Of a stretch of DNA of 12,455 nt, positions 6,219-12,455 are shown piece after piece. Made by a program: the position numbers and the translations under genes. The stretch is from Hellea balneolensis. Its GTDB lineage: Bacteria > Pseudomonadota > Alphaproteobacteria > Caulobacterales > Maricaulaceae. The notes beneath the pieces are model-generated. The model did not search any database. It was not told where the DNA came from and saw nothing but the letters and a program-made list of their open reading frames with translations. The first letter of the stretch is position 1. Each line of letters opens with the position of its first letter. The stretch is from positions 1 to 12,455 of the forward strand of contig QIKS01000309.1 in assembly GCA_003233025.1 (NCBI GenBank), written 5' to 3'.

Positions 6219-7616
6219 TCAAGCGTAAGGGTTGTTGCCGGCGCGAACGAACAGCCGGATCGGAATGCCGGGCAGATCGAAATCTTCGCGCAAACCATTG
6301 ACCAGATAGCGCTTATAACTTTCAGGAACCGCGTTTTCACGCGACGATTTTACGATAAATGTCGGCGGTCTGGTTTTGGTTTGGCTGATATATTTAAGCC
6401 GTACCGCCCGGCCATGAGCGGCCGGAGGGGGATGGGCTTGGGTTTTTTCTGACAGCCAATCGTTCAGGTCAGACGTTTTAATCTTCGCCGACCAATCAAT
6501 TTGTAACCGCTCAATGGCGGGCAGCAGGCGGTTGACACTTTTACCGGTCAGGCCGGAAAACATCACCACGGGCACACCGCGAATTTGCGGCAAAAGCCGG
6601 GCGGCTTTTTCGCGCAACACTTTAGCAGCTTCCGTTTTATTGCTGACCAAATCCCATTTCGTCACCGCCAAAACCACGGCCCGGCCTTCGCGCACACATA
6701 AATCAGCGATTTGCATATCTTGTTTATCCAGCGCAACACGGGCATCCATCAACAAAATCACCACTTGCGCGAATTTAATCGCCCGCAAGGTCTCGTAAAC
6801 GGATAATTTTTCCAGCTCGTTTTGAACCCGGGCTTTTTTGCGCATGCCGGCGGTGTCGTGAAATTGCACGCGCCGCCCCTCCCACACCCAATCAATGGTA
6901 ATCGAGTCGCGGGTCACGCCGGCTTCCGGGCCGGTGAGCAATCTGTCGCGGCCAATAAGGGTGTTGATCAATGTTGACTTCCCGGCGTTGGGGCGACCAA
7001 CAACGGCAATGCGAACCGGCGCTTCGGACGTGTCCATTTCCTCGCCTGTTTCGCTCAAATCAACGCTGCGCAGCGCTATATTCACCGCGTCATTTAACTC
7101 TATCATGCCAAGATTATGCTCAGCCGCAACCTCAATGGGGTCGCCCAACCCCAAACTATAGCCCTCGCCAATCCCTGGATCAGCGGCCCGGCTTTCGCAT
7201 TTATTGGCCACCAAGACGCAAGGTTTGTTGGAACGGCGAATAAAATTGGCAAATGTTTTGTCCAGCCCGGTTACCCCGATCCGCGCGTCATAAACGAAAA
7301 CCACCACATCGGCCTCGGCAACCGCGTCTTCGGTTTGCCCCCGCATGCGGGCTTCCAGTGTTTCGCCTCTTACGTCTTCAAATCCAGCCGTATCAACCAA
7401 AATTATCGCCGCCCCGCCGAGGCGCGCTGGCGCTTCCCGGCGGTCGCGGGTTACCCCGGGCGTATCGTTGACAATCGCCAGTTTTTTACCGGCAATGCGG
7501 TTAAACAGCGTCGACTTTCCAACATTGGGACGGCCAACAACGCAGATGCGCGCACGGCGTTGAGCGGACTGCTCGTCCTCATCCTCATTGTCAATATTGT
7601 GTCTGCGTCTGGCCAT
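6219..7616 (-). CDS. der: Ribosome-assembly GTPase Der (EngA)
   Basis: Essential GTPase with two tandem G domains, acting in 50S subunit assembly in the cytoplasm. The 465-residue product has G domain 1 with GRPNVGKST (28-36), DTAG (75-78) and NKCE (138-141), and G domain 2 with GRPNAGKST (207-215), DTAG (254-257) and TKWD (319-322). The C-terminal KH-like domain starts at about 378. Compared with E. coli Der there is an extra N-terminal stretch of about 20 residues rich in Arg, Asp and Glu; no other Met lies before the first P-loop, so the ATG at 7616 is the best start. It follows bamB by 18 bp and is the last gene of the tetratricopeptide-bamB-der operon. No strong ribosome binding site is visible. 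Confidence 0.97.
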   Translation of the reverse strand: MARRRHNIDNEDEDEQSAQRRARICVVGRPNVGKSTLFNRIAGKKLAIVNDTPGVTRDRREAPARLGGAAIILVDTAGFEDVRGETLEARMRGQTEDAVAEADVVVFVYDARIGVTGLDKTFANFIRRSNKPCVLVANKCESRAADPGIGEGYSLGLGDPIEVAAEHNLGMIELNDAVNIALRSVDLSETGEEMDTSEAPVRIAVVGRPNAGKSTLINTLIGRDRLLTGPEAGVTRDSITIDWVWEGRRVQFHDTAGMRKKARVQNELEKLSVYETLRAIKFAQVVILLMDARVALDKQDMQIADLCVREGRAVVLAVTKWDLVSNKTEAAKVLREKAARLLPQIRGVPVVMFSGLTGKSVNRLLPAIERLQIDWSAKIKTSDLNDWLSEKTQAHPPPAAHGRAVRLKYISQTKTRPPTFIVKSSRENAVPESYKRYLVNGLREDFDLPGIPIRLFVRAGNNPYA

Positions 7617-7634
7617 GTCGGGGCACCAATATAG

Positions 7635-9098
7635 CTATCTTAGGGCGATAAGTTTAGCGCCATCGGTGACATAATACACCGTATTATTGGCAATAATCGG
7701 CGCAACATAAACATCGCCGCCCAATTTAAATGTGCGAAGAACGGCGCCGTTAAACGGGTCAACTTCAACCCCTTGCCCGTTCGAACCCATAATCACCAAG
7801 CGCTCGCCGGCAATGATCGGCCCGGCCCAGGAAATTCTGTTTTTGCGTTTCTTTTCGTTTTTAAACGCCTGCAATTGACTGATCCATATGACCGTGCCGT
7901 CGATTTTGGACATGCAGGCCACTTCACCTTCTGTGGTCACCGTATAAACAAAATCACCAAGGACTAATGGATAGCTTAACGTGCCAGCAGGCTGTGTCCA
8001 CACCCGTTGGCCTGTGCGCAAATCAAACGCGGCAAAGGTGCCGCTTTGCGTGGCAGCAAAAACATATCCGTCCGCCAATACCGGCCCCGAAGCAATATCA
8101 TTAAGGGTCGCAAGGGGGGTTAAATTACCACTGGCGCTGAGGGCGTCTTGCCAAAGCACGCCGCCGTTTTCAACCCGCAGCGCAACAATTTCGCCAGAAG
8201 AAAACGGCGAAACGACAACATCATCCAAGACTGCAGGGCTGGGCGACGTTAACATGCGTGCCGTTTCAACAATACCTTGATATGTCCACAAAACCTCACC
8301 GGTATCCGCGTTCATGCCAAAAAGCTCATTGTCATCAGAAATGGCAAATAAGCGTCCATTATCGACCGTCGGGGCGGAATGCATAGGTGTATATGTGCGG
8401 TGTCGCCAAATCTCCTCGCCGGTCACGGCATTTAAAGCCAAAACAACACCAAAACCAGATGTCACATAAACCCGGCCATCGGCCACGGCAATCCCGCCGC
8501 CAACGGCTTCCTTATCCTTACCGCCGGTATCGCGTACTGCTAGCGGATTACTCACAATTTCAATAATACCCCGGCGCCCGCGCCGGGACTTGCCTTTATT
8601 GCTCACCCGGACTTTATAAGTCCAAATGGTTTTGCCGCTCTCCGCGTCCATGGCAATCACCCGGTTTGCTCCGTCAACCGCAAAAATGCGCCCACCAGCA
8701 ACAACGGGCGATGCAACAATACGTCCTTTTTTGTTGGAACCTTTGCCGATATCTTTGCTCCACAAGCGTGATAAATCACCCGGCGCATCCGTTCTTTGAA
8801 CCGCATGATTGGCATAACCGCCAGACTGCGGCCAATCGGGGTTGGTATAGGCGGCGGGGAGAACAATTTCGGAGGTTAGCATCGTGCCTGAAACTTCCAA
8901 ATTATCATTGAGGGACAGGATGGATATACGGTCTGGATCGATAACCGCTTCGCCCTGATCGGAATTACCGCCATTAAACGGGTTTATAGCGTCTGTTACC
9001 GAACTGATGGTCGAACAGGCGGATAAGGCCAAGGCTGTAAACACGGCAAGGCTTGAGCGCTTCATTTTTGCGGAAAATATCGCAGAATATATATTCAT
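7635..9098 (-). CDS. bamB: Outer-membrane assembly lipoprotein BamB
   Basis: Periplasm-facing lipoprotein of the BAM complex that assists insertion of beta-barrel proteins into the outer membrane. The N-terminus is a lipoprotein signal ending in LALSAC, giving C28 as the lipidated residue when counted from the ATG at 9098. Eight PQQ-type propeller repeats of the form G-x-V/L-x-A-x-(D/N)-x3-G-x3-W are visible from about residue 137 to the C-terminus, consistent with an eight-bladed propeller. The second repeat is preceded by a long linker (about 161-205) with a basic cluster (KGKSRRGRR). At 487 residues it is longer than the E. coli protein (about 390), the excess being the N-terminal spacer and this linker. 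Its ATG overlaps the stop of the upstream gene (ATGA). A second Met at residue 12 could also begin a signal peptide. Confidence 0.94.
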   Translation of the reverse strand: MNIYSAIFSAKMKRSSLAVFTALALSACSTISSVTDAINPFNGGNSDQGEAVIDPDRISILSLNDNLEVSGTMLTSEIVLPAAYTNPDWPQSGGYANHAVQRTDAPGDLSRLWSKDIGKGSNKKGRIVASPVVAGGRIFAVDGANRVIAMDAESGKTIWTYKVRVSNKGKSRRGRRGIIEIVSNPLAVRDTGGKDKEAVGGGIAVADGRVYVTSGFGVVLALNAVTGEEIWRHRTYTPMHSAPTVDNGRLFAISDDNELFGMNADTGEVLWTYQGIVETARMLTSPSPAVLDDVVVSPFSSGEIVALRVENGGVLWQDALSASGNLTPLATLNDIASGPVLADGYVFAATQSGTFAAFDLRTGQRVWTQPAGTLSYPLVLGDFVYTVTTEGEVACMSKIDGTVIWISQLQAFKNEKKRKNRISWAGPIIAGERLVIMGSNGQGVEVDPFNGAVLRTFKLGGDVYVAPIIANNTVYYVTDGAKLIALR

Positions 9099-9856
9099 TT
9101 CTCATCCTTTGGGGCCGTATCTGGTGAGGGCGTATCTGGGCCAACGGGTTCGGCGGGCGGCACCAAATCAGCGGGAAGATCAAGGTCGGGGGCAGCGGGT
9201 GTTGGAACCGGTTTTTGCCCCTTAAGCAAGCTTAACGCTTGCGACGAGCGGCTTTTGACACCGGCCAACACACCAGGCACCGTCGATAAATAGGTCAGCT
9301 TGATCCGCGCTTCATCGACCAAACCGGCTTTGAGCAAAGCATGGGCCTCCAACTCCTTGGCCAGGTCTTGGTAAGGCGCACCGTCAGCGCCCAGGACGGC
9401 GACGCGGGCGCGCACATCGTCATAGCGTCCTTGTTCCATCAAGATATAGGCGGCTTTTAATGCGGATAAATCCTTATGCACCGGACGCTCAAAGGCGGCG
9501 GCGGCGCGGTCAAACAAACCAATAGCCCCGGCGAGGTCACCCAATTGAACTTTCAATCCGGCAGCGCGAGATAATGACAATCCGGCATATCCGCTGGGCG
9601 CAAGCTCGGACAGGGCGATAAATCTTTCTATCCCCCCTTGCAAATCCCCCGTTGCGGCCAATTGCGCAGCGGCTTCATAGGAAGCAGATGCGGCGCGGGC
9701 CTGTTTTTGTGTCTCGGCCTTGTTATACTCAACATAACCAGTAGCCGCCACGATCATCACAATCAGCGCAATAATATAAGGCCCAAAACGGCGCAAGAGG
9801 ACATTATATTTGTCCTTGCGTAGCTCTTCCTCAACTTCATTGATAAAATCGACCAA
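9095..9856 (-). CDS. Membrane-anchored tetratricopeptide-type protein (YfgM-like), TTG start
   Basis: The 253-residue product has a short charged cytoplasmic N-terminus (1-26, VDFINEVEEELRKDK), one membrane span (about 27-43), then an Ala-rich helical region (about 48-212) with degenerate tetratricopeptide-type repeats, and a Pro/Asp/Ala-rich low-complexity tail (about 214-253). This matches the YfgM-like family, whose E. coli member is an inner-membrane protein with a periplasmic repeat domain that works with the SecYEG translocon and periplasmic chaperones. Its place just before bamB and der is the same as yfgM's. The start codon is TTG (9856-9854): an in-frame TAG lies four codons upstream and no ATG or GTG precedes the conserved N-terminus. 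Its TGA overlaps the bamB ATG. Function is inferred from family and context. Confidence 0.85.
   Translation of the reverse strand: MVDFINEVEEELRKDKYNVLLRRFGPYIIALIVMIVAATGYVEYNKAETQKQARAASASYEAAAQLAATGDLQGGIERFIALSELAPSGYAGLSLSRAAGLKVQLGDLAGAIGLFDRAAAAFERPVHKDLSALKAAYILMEQGRYDDVRARVAVLGADGAPYQDLAKELEAHALLKAGLVDEARIKLTYLSTVPGVLAGVKSRSSQALSLLKGQKPVPTPAAPDLDLPADLVPPAEPVGPDTPSPDTAPKDEK
9105..9110 (-). promoter_or_regulatory. Ribosome binding site deciding the bamB start
   Basis: AAAGGA on the minus strand lies 6 nt before the ATG at 9098, inside the end of the upstream gene. The alternative Met at 9065 has no comparable site. This favours the upstream start and coupled translation. Confidence 0.6.
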
Positions 9857-9862
9857 TTTTGG

Positions 9863-9868
9863 CCCCTA
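9863..9868 (-). promoter_or_regulatory. Ribosome binding site supporting the TTG start
   Basis: TAGGGG on the minus strand ends 6 nt before the TTG at 9856. Its TAG is also the in-frame stop that closes the frame upstream, so no earlier start is possible. Confidence 0.6.
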
Positions 9869-9925
9869 TTCTGTCATCTTGTGCATTGTCTATCGGGCGC
9901 GAACCTATAGGGGCAAGTCCCTAAC

Positions 9926-9940
9926 TGCAATATAATTGCA
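9926..9940. repeat. Palindrome TGCAAT-ATA-ATTGCA, possible operator
   Basis: Two exact 6-bp arms around a 3-bp centre. It lies in the divergent region between the tetratricopeptide-bamB-der operon and the acylase gene and covers the likely -10 box of the operon promoter. A repressor bound here would block that promoter; no regulator is identified. A small hairpin, TAGGG (9908-9912) with CCCTA (9919-9923), lies next to it in the predicted leader. Confidence 0.4.
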
Positions 9941-9956
9941 CATAAATTGTTGGCAA
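9929..9956 (-). promoter_or_regulatory. Candidate sigma-70 promoter for the bamB-der operon
   Basis: On the minus strand, TTGCCA (9956-9951) and TATATT (9934-9929) are separated by 16 bp, close to the TTGACA/TATAAT consensus. Transcription would start near 9922, about 65 nt before the TTG start codon. This is the best pair in the gap by eye; no scoring was done. Confidence 0.4.
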
Positions 9957-10046
9957 TGTTTTCCTTATATTTTTCTGTGCTTTTTTTGCACCAATAACAG
10001 TCGGTAGGGGCACAAAAGCCCAGAAAACAACCCCGATCATTAGGTT

Positions 10047-10076
10047 TTGGTATGATTGAGCGCAAACCTCTATACT
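10047..10076 (+). promoter_or_regulatory. Candidate promoter for the acylase gene
   Basis: TTGGTA (10047-10052) and TATACT (10071-10076) are separated by 18 bp. The predicted start near 10083 leaves only about 18 nt of leader before the ATG at 10101, just enough for the ribosome binding site. A TATGAT at 10051 is an alternative -10 but has no good -35. Confidence 0.3.
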
Positions 10077-10085
10077 ATCGCTATC

Positions 10086-10091
10086 GGGGAG
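10086..10091 (+). promoter_or_regulatory. Ribosome binding site deciding the acylase start
   Basis: GGGGAG lies 9 nt before the ATG at 10101. The frame could also open 45 bp earlier with a TTG at 10056, but that start has no ribosome binding site and would put polar residues in front of the signal segment. The ATG is preferred. Confidence 0.65.
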
Positions 10092-10100
10092 TTGAAAATC

Positions 10101-12278
10101 ATGAAGAAAAGATACATTTTTGCTGTTATCAGTTTTGCTCTTGTAACCATTGCTGGAATTTGGTGTTGGGATCCCCTGCCCCCTAACCCCAGCTCTGCCC
10201 AGCTGTCCGAAATGGCACAAAGCTATGACGTGGAAATAATCCGGGACAATTGGGGCGTACCGCACATTTACGGCAAAACAAATCCCGATACGGCTTTTGG
10301 TTTGGGTTATGCTCATGGGGAAGATGATTTTGAGACCATACAGCTGACCATTGCCGCAACACGCGGTGTGCTGGCGCGCCGCCAAGGTAAAGGCGCAGCA
10401 GTGTCTGATTATATCGTTTCTTTTTTAGGGGTATGGCAGACAATAAAAACCGATTATCAAAGCCGTATTCCTCAAGATATTAAAGATATTTCAAAGGCTT
10501 ACGCGGATGGTCTTAATCTATATGCTGCCCATAACCCGGATGAATTATGGCAAGGGTTAGCCCCGTTTACGCCTGAAGATATTGTCGCCGGGTTTATGTA
10601 TAAAACACCGTTTTTTTATGGACTTGACGTTACACTTCTCGATTTACTGGCTGAAGATAGTGCGCCTGATACCGCCCGGGAAATTGCGTTGGATGACAAT
10701 GGAACGCGCAAAAGTTGGCATGTCAGCTTGAAGTCGCCAAGCCGGCGGGGTTCCAACGGCTTTGCCGTCAACAAAGCCCGCTCCGATGATAATACAACGC
10801 GCCTTGTGATAAATTCCCACCAACCTCTCACTGGCCCGGTTGCCTGGTATGAAGCCCATCTGGTTTCCGAAGCAGGATGGAATATGAGCGGCAGTTTGTT
10901 TCCTGCAACGCCGGTTATCCTGCAAGGGTTTAATGATCATTTGGGCTGGGCCAACACGGTGAGCGCCCAGGATTTGGTCGATGTTTTCGCTCTGGAGCGC
11001 AATCCCGATAACCGGATGCAGTATAAACTCGACGGCGATTGGGTTGATTTCGAACAAATATCTGTCGTTATTCGTGTAAAATTATTTGGCCCCTTCGCCC
11101 TAAAAGCCAAACGTAAAATCCTGCGCTCCGCCCACGGCCCGGTTATTGAAACCAAACATAAAAGCTATGCCGTGCGCTATGCAGGCATGGGAGAAATCCG
11201 CCAGCTTGAGCAATATTACCGGCTCAACCATGCGCAAAACCTGGCAGAATTTCAGGCGGCCATGCAGATCAATGCCCTGCCCAGCATCAATTATATTTAC
11301 GCGGATAAGGATGACAATATTGCCTTTATTCACAATGCCCAATATCCAGCGCGCAAAGATGGTCAGGATTGGCACCGTGTCATGCCGGGGGACCGGTCTG
11401 ATGTTATTTGGCAAGGATATCGTCCCTACGGCGATATTCCAAAATTAATCAACCCGGTTTCCGGCTTCATTTATAATGCCAACAACACCCCCTATAGCGC
11501 TACGGACGGCCCCGATAATCTTAAGCCTGAGAACTTCCCAAGCTCTATGGGATTGCAAGACAACCAAACCAACCGTTCTTTGCGTATTATGGAGTTGACG
11601 GACGGCACAAGCCCGATCGGCCGCCAAGCTCTGCTTGATCTTAAATTTGATAATGCATATGCGCAAAATTCACAGGCCCGTCAATTCGTCAGCCAAATAC
11701 TGGCTATAGACTGGAGCGGCCAACCGCAATTGCAAGATGCGGTTGGCCATCTGCGCGCCTGGGACTTTAAAACCGACAAAGCCAACCGTCATGCAGCCCT
11801 TGGGGTCTTAAGCGTGCTTAAGCATGTATTGGAAGATTTTACCCACGAGCCTGCCCCGCCCCCGGCCACATCTTTTCGGTGGGCCGTCAACTATCTGACG
11901 CAGCATTACGGGCGTATTGACCCCCAATGGGGTGAGCTTAACCGCCTGGTGCGCGGGGATGTTGATATTCCCATAGACGGCGGGCCGGATGTATTGCGCG
12001 CCATATACCCTACGCAAGTCGGGGAAGACGGACGGCTGCAAGCCGGGGCGGGGGACAGCTGGATTGCTCTTGTCGAATGGGGCCCAAGCGGCGTTATGAA
12101 CGCCTCTGTCATCCATCAATTTGGCAGTGCCACCCTGGACGAAACATCGCCTCATTATAGCGACCAAGTTCAAAAATTTGCGGACCATGAATGGCGAAAA
12201 GCCTTGCGGGACAAAGACGAAATCAGGGCAAATGCCACACGAATTTACCGCCCCAACGCAATACCGAAAAACTTCTAG
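10101..12278 (+). CDS. Penicillin-acylase-family Ntn hydrolase (AHL/aculeacin acylase-like)
   Basis: Family S45 amidase, made as a precursor that cuts itself into alpha and beta chains and then hydrolyses acyl amides. From the ATG it is 725 residues, usual for the family. Residues 1-24 form a basic start and a hydrophobic segment (about 6-22), a signal peptide or membrane anchor; the Cys at 22 does not fit a lipobox. The early domain has WGVPHIYG (51-58) and GLGYAHGEDDF (67-77). The precursor cut is expected between G217 and S218 in RRGSNGF, making S218 the N-terminal nucleophile (beta 1). H240 falls at beta 23 and V287 at beta 70, the positions known for PvdQ-type AHL acylases; N461/N462 in NANNTP are candidates for the catalytic Asn. 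C-terminal GDSWIALVEWGPSG and SPHYSDQVQKF are family-like. Substrate is unknown: AHL, aculeacin-type lipopeptide, beta-lactam side chain or other acyl amide. No luxI/luxR gene is nearby. It is divergent from the bamB operon, with no clear terminator after it. Confidence 0.9.
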   Translation: MKKRYIFAVISFALVTIAGIWCWDPLPPNPSSAQLSEMAQSYDVEIIRDNWGVPHIYGKTNPDTAFGLGYAHGEDDFETIQLTIAATRGVLARRQGKGAAVSDYIVSFLGVWQTIKTDYQSRIPQDIKDISKAYADGLNLYAAHNPDELWQGLAPFTPEDIVAGFMYKTPFFYGLDVTLLDLLAEDSAPDTAREIALDDNGTRKSWHVSLKSPSRRGSNGFAVNKARSDDNTTRLVINSHQPLTGPVAWYEAHLVSEAGWNMSGSLFPATPVILQGFNDHLGWANTVSAQDLVDVFALERNPDNRMQYKLDGDWVDFEQISVVIRVKLFGPFALKAKRKILRSAHGPVIETKHKSYAVRYAGMGEIRQLEQYYRLNHAQNLAEFQAAMQINALPSINYIYADKDDNIAFIHNAQYPARKDGQDWHRVMPGDRSDVIWQGYRPYGDIPKLINPVSGFIYNANNTPYSATDGPDNLKPENFPSSMGLQDNQTNRSLRIMELTDGTSPIGRQALLDLKFDNAYAQNSQARQFVSQILAIDWSGQPQLQDAVGHLRAWDFKTDKANRHAALGVLSVLKHVLEDFTHEPAPPPATSFRWAVNYLTQHYGRIDPQWGELNRLVRGDVDIPIDGGPDVLRAIYPTQVGEDGRLQAGAGDSWIALVEWGPSGVMNASVIHQFGSATLDETSPHYSDQVQKFADHEWRKALRDKDEIRANATRIYRPNAIPKNF

Positions 12279-12354
12279 AGCGCTCAAGCCTCCTCACCCG
12301 GCCTAAAGTAGATATTTTTCTCATGAATTATCCCACCCGAGCTAGACTACACAT

Positions 12355-12388
12355 AAAATATCTTCACAAGAAATTTTCTTTATATTTT
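12355..12388. repeat. AT-rich nested inverted repeat before the last gene
   Basis: Outer arms AAAATAT (12355-12361) and ATATTTT (12382-12388) enclose inner arms AAGAA (12368-12372) and TTCTT (12376-12380). It lies about 75 bp after the acylase stop and 44 bp before the next start codon. It could help end acylase transcription or bind a regulator of the next gene. AT-rich DNA forms such dyads by chance fairly easily. The rest of 12279-12431 shows nothing else I can support. Confidence 0.3.
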
Positions 12389-12431
12389 GTCACCCAGGCT
12401 GTAATGAATAAGAATTATCTGTGAGGGTTTA

Positions 12432-12455
12432 ATGATCTACCATTCTCTAACCAAC
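12432..12455 (+). CDS. Start of an unidentified gene (truncated by window end)
   Basis: GAGGG (12423-12427) lies 4 nt before an ATG that opens a frame of eight codons (MIYHSLTN) running off the window. A weak promoter-like TTGTCA (12387-12392) with an AT-rich stretch about 16 bp downstream precedes it. Too little is visible to name a function; the frame could close just beyond the edge. Confidence 0.4.

Noticed and set aside
7116..7634. A 172-codon plus-strand frame opposite der
   Set aside because: It is a shadow of the der G domains, with low-complexity Arg/Pro-rich translation and no family resemblance.
9977..9991. GTGC-T7-GCAC palindrome in the acylase upstream region
   Set aside because: Arms of 4 bp around a homopolymer are too short to support as a hairpin or operator.
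10056..10100. Upstream TTG start adding 15 residues to the acylase
   Set aside because: No ribosome binding site, and it would lie in or before the predicted -10 box; the ATG at 10101 has GGGGAG at good spacing and gives a normal signal segment.
12278..12285. GAGCGCTC palindrome just after the acylase stop as a terminator
   Set aside because: It has no loop and no following T-run, so it cannot form a normal intrinsic terminator.

Overview
The window reads as ordinary chromosomal DNA from a proteobacterium, most likely an alphaproteobacterium. The reasons are a System I cytochrome c maturation set (ccmA-B-C-D with a separate ccmE), the tetratricopeptide protein/bamB/der block, a full two-domain MazG, and the style of the GlyA and HPPD sequences. 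Base composition looks balanced to mildly GC-rich. The species cannot be fixed from the sequence alone. I see no insertion sequence, phage gene, CRISPR array, tRNA, rRNA or toxin-antitoxin pair.

Layout, left to right. Positions 1-2409 hold two minus-strand genes: hppD (4-hydroxyphenylpyruvate dioxygenase, tyrosine breakdown) followed 64 bp later by glyA (serine hydroxymethyltransferase), whose 3' end leaves the window. A 363-bp gap (2410-2772) has no credible gene but holds two inverted-repeat structures. Positions 2773-6211 carry cytochrome c maturation genes. ccmE (haem chaperone) points left. From a 44-bp divergent gap, ccmA-ccmB-ccmC-ccmD points right, tightly packed with start/stop overlaps, and runs directly into mazG (NTP pyrophosphohydrolase) through a 14-nt overlap. 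CcmA and CcmB form the ABC transporter that powers release of holo-CcmE from CcmC; CcmC loads haem onto CcmE; CcmD stabilises the complex. The later-acting parts (ccmF, ccmG, ccmH/I) are not here and must be elsewhere if the pathway works.

mazG converges on der with only 7 bp between the stop codons. Positions 6219-9856 form a minus-strand operon: a membrane-anchored tetratricopeptide-type protein (TTG start), bamB (outer-membrane assembly lipoprotein, ATGA overlap) and der (ribosome-assembly GTPase). This order matches the yfgM-bamB-der cluster known from gammaproteobacteria. A 244-bp divergent region separates it from a plus-strand gene at 10101-12278. That gene encodes a penicillin-acylase-family N-terminal-nucleophile hydrolase with Ser, His and Val at the positions expected for acyl-homoserine-lactone/aculeacin-type acylases. 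The window ends with the first eight codons of another gene.

I do not find a previously undescribed biological system. The points most worth following are the acylase and its unknown substrate, the unexplained dyads in the hppD/ccmE gap, a palindrome shared between the two sides of ccmE, the ccmD-mazG coupling, and a palindrome overlapping the likely promoter of the bamB-der operon.
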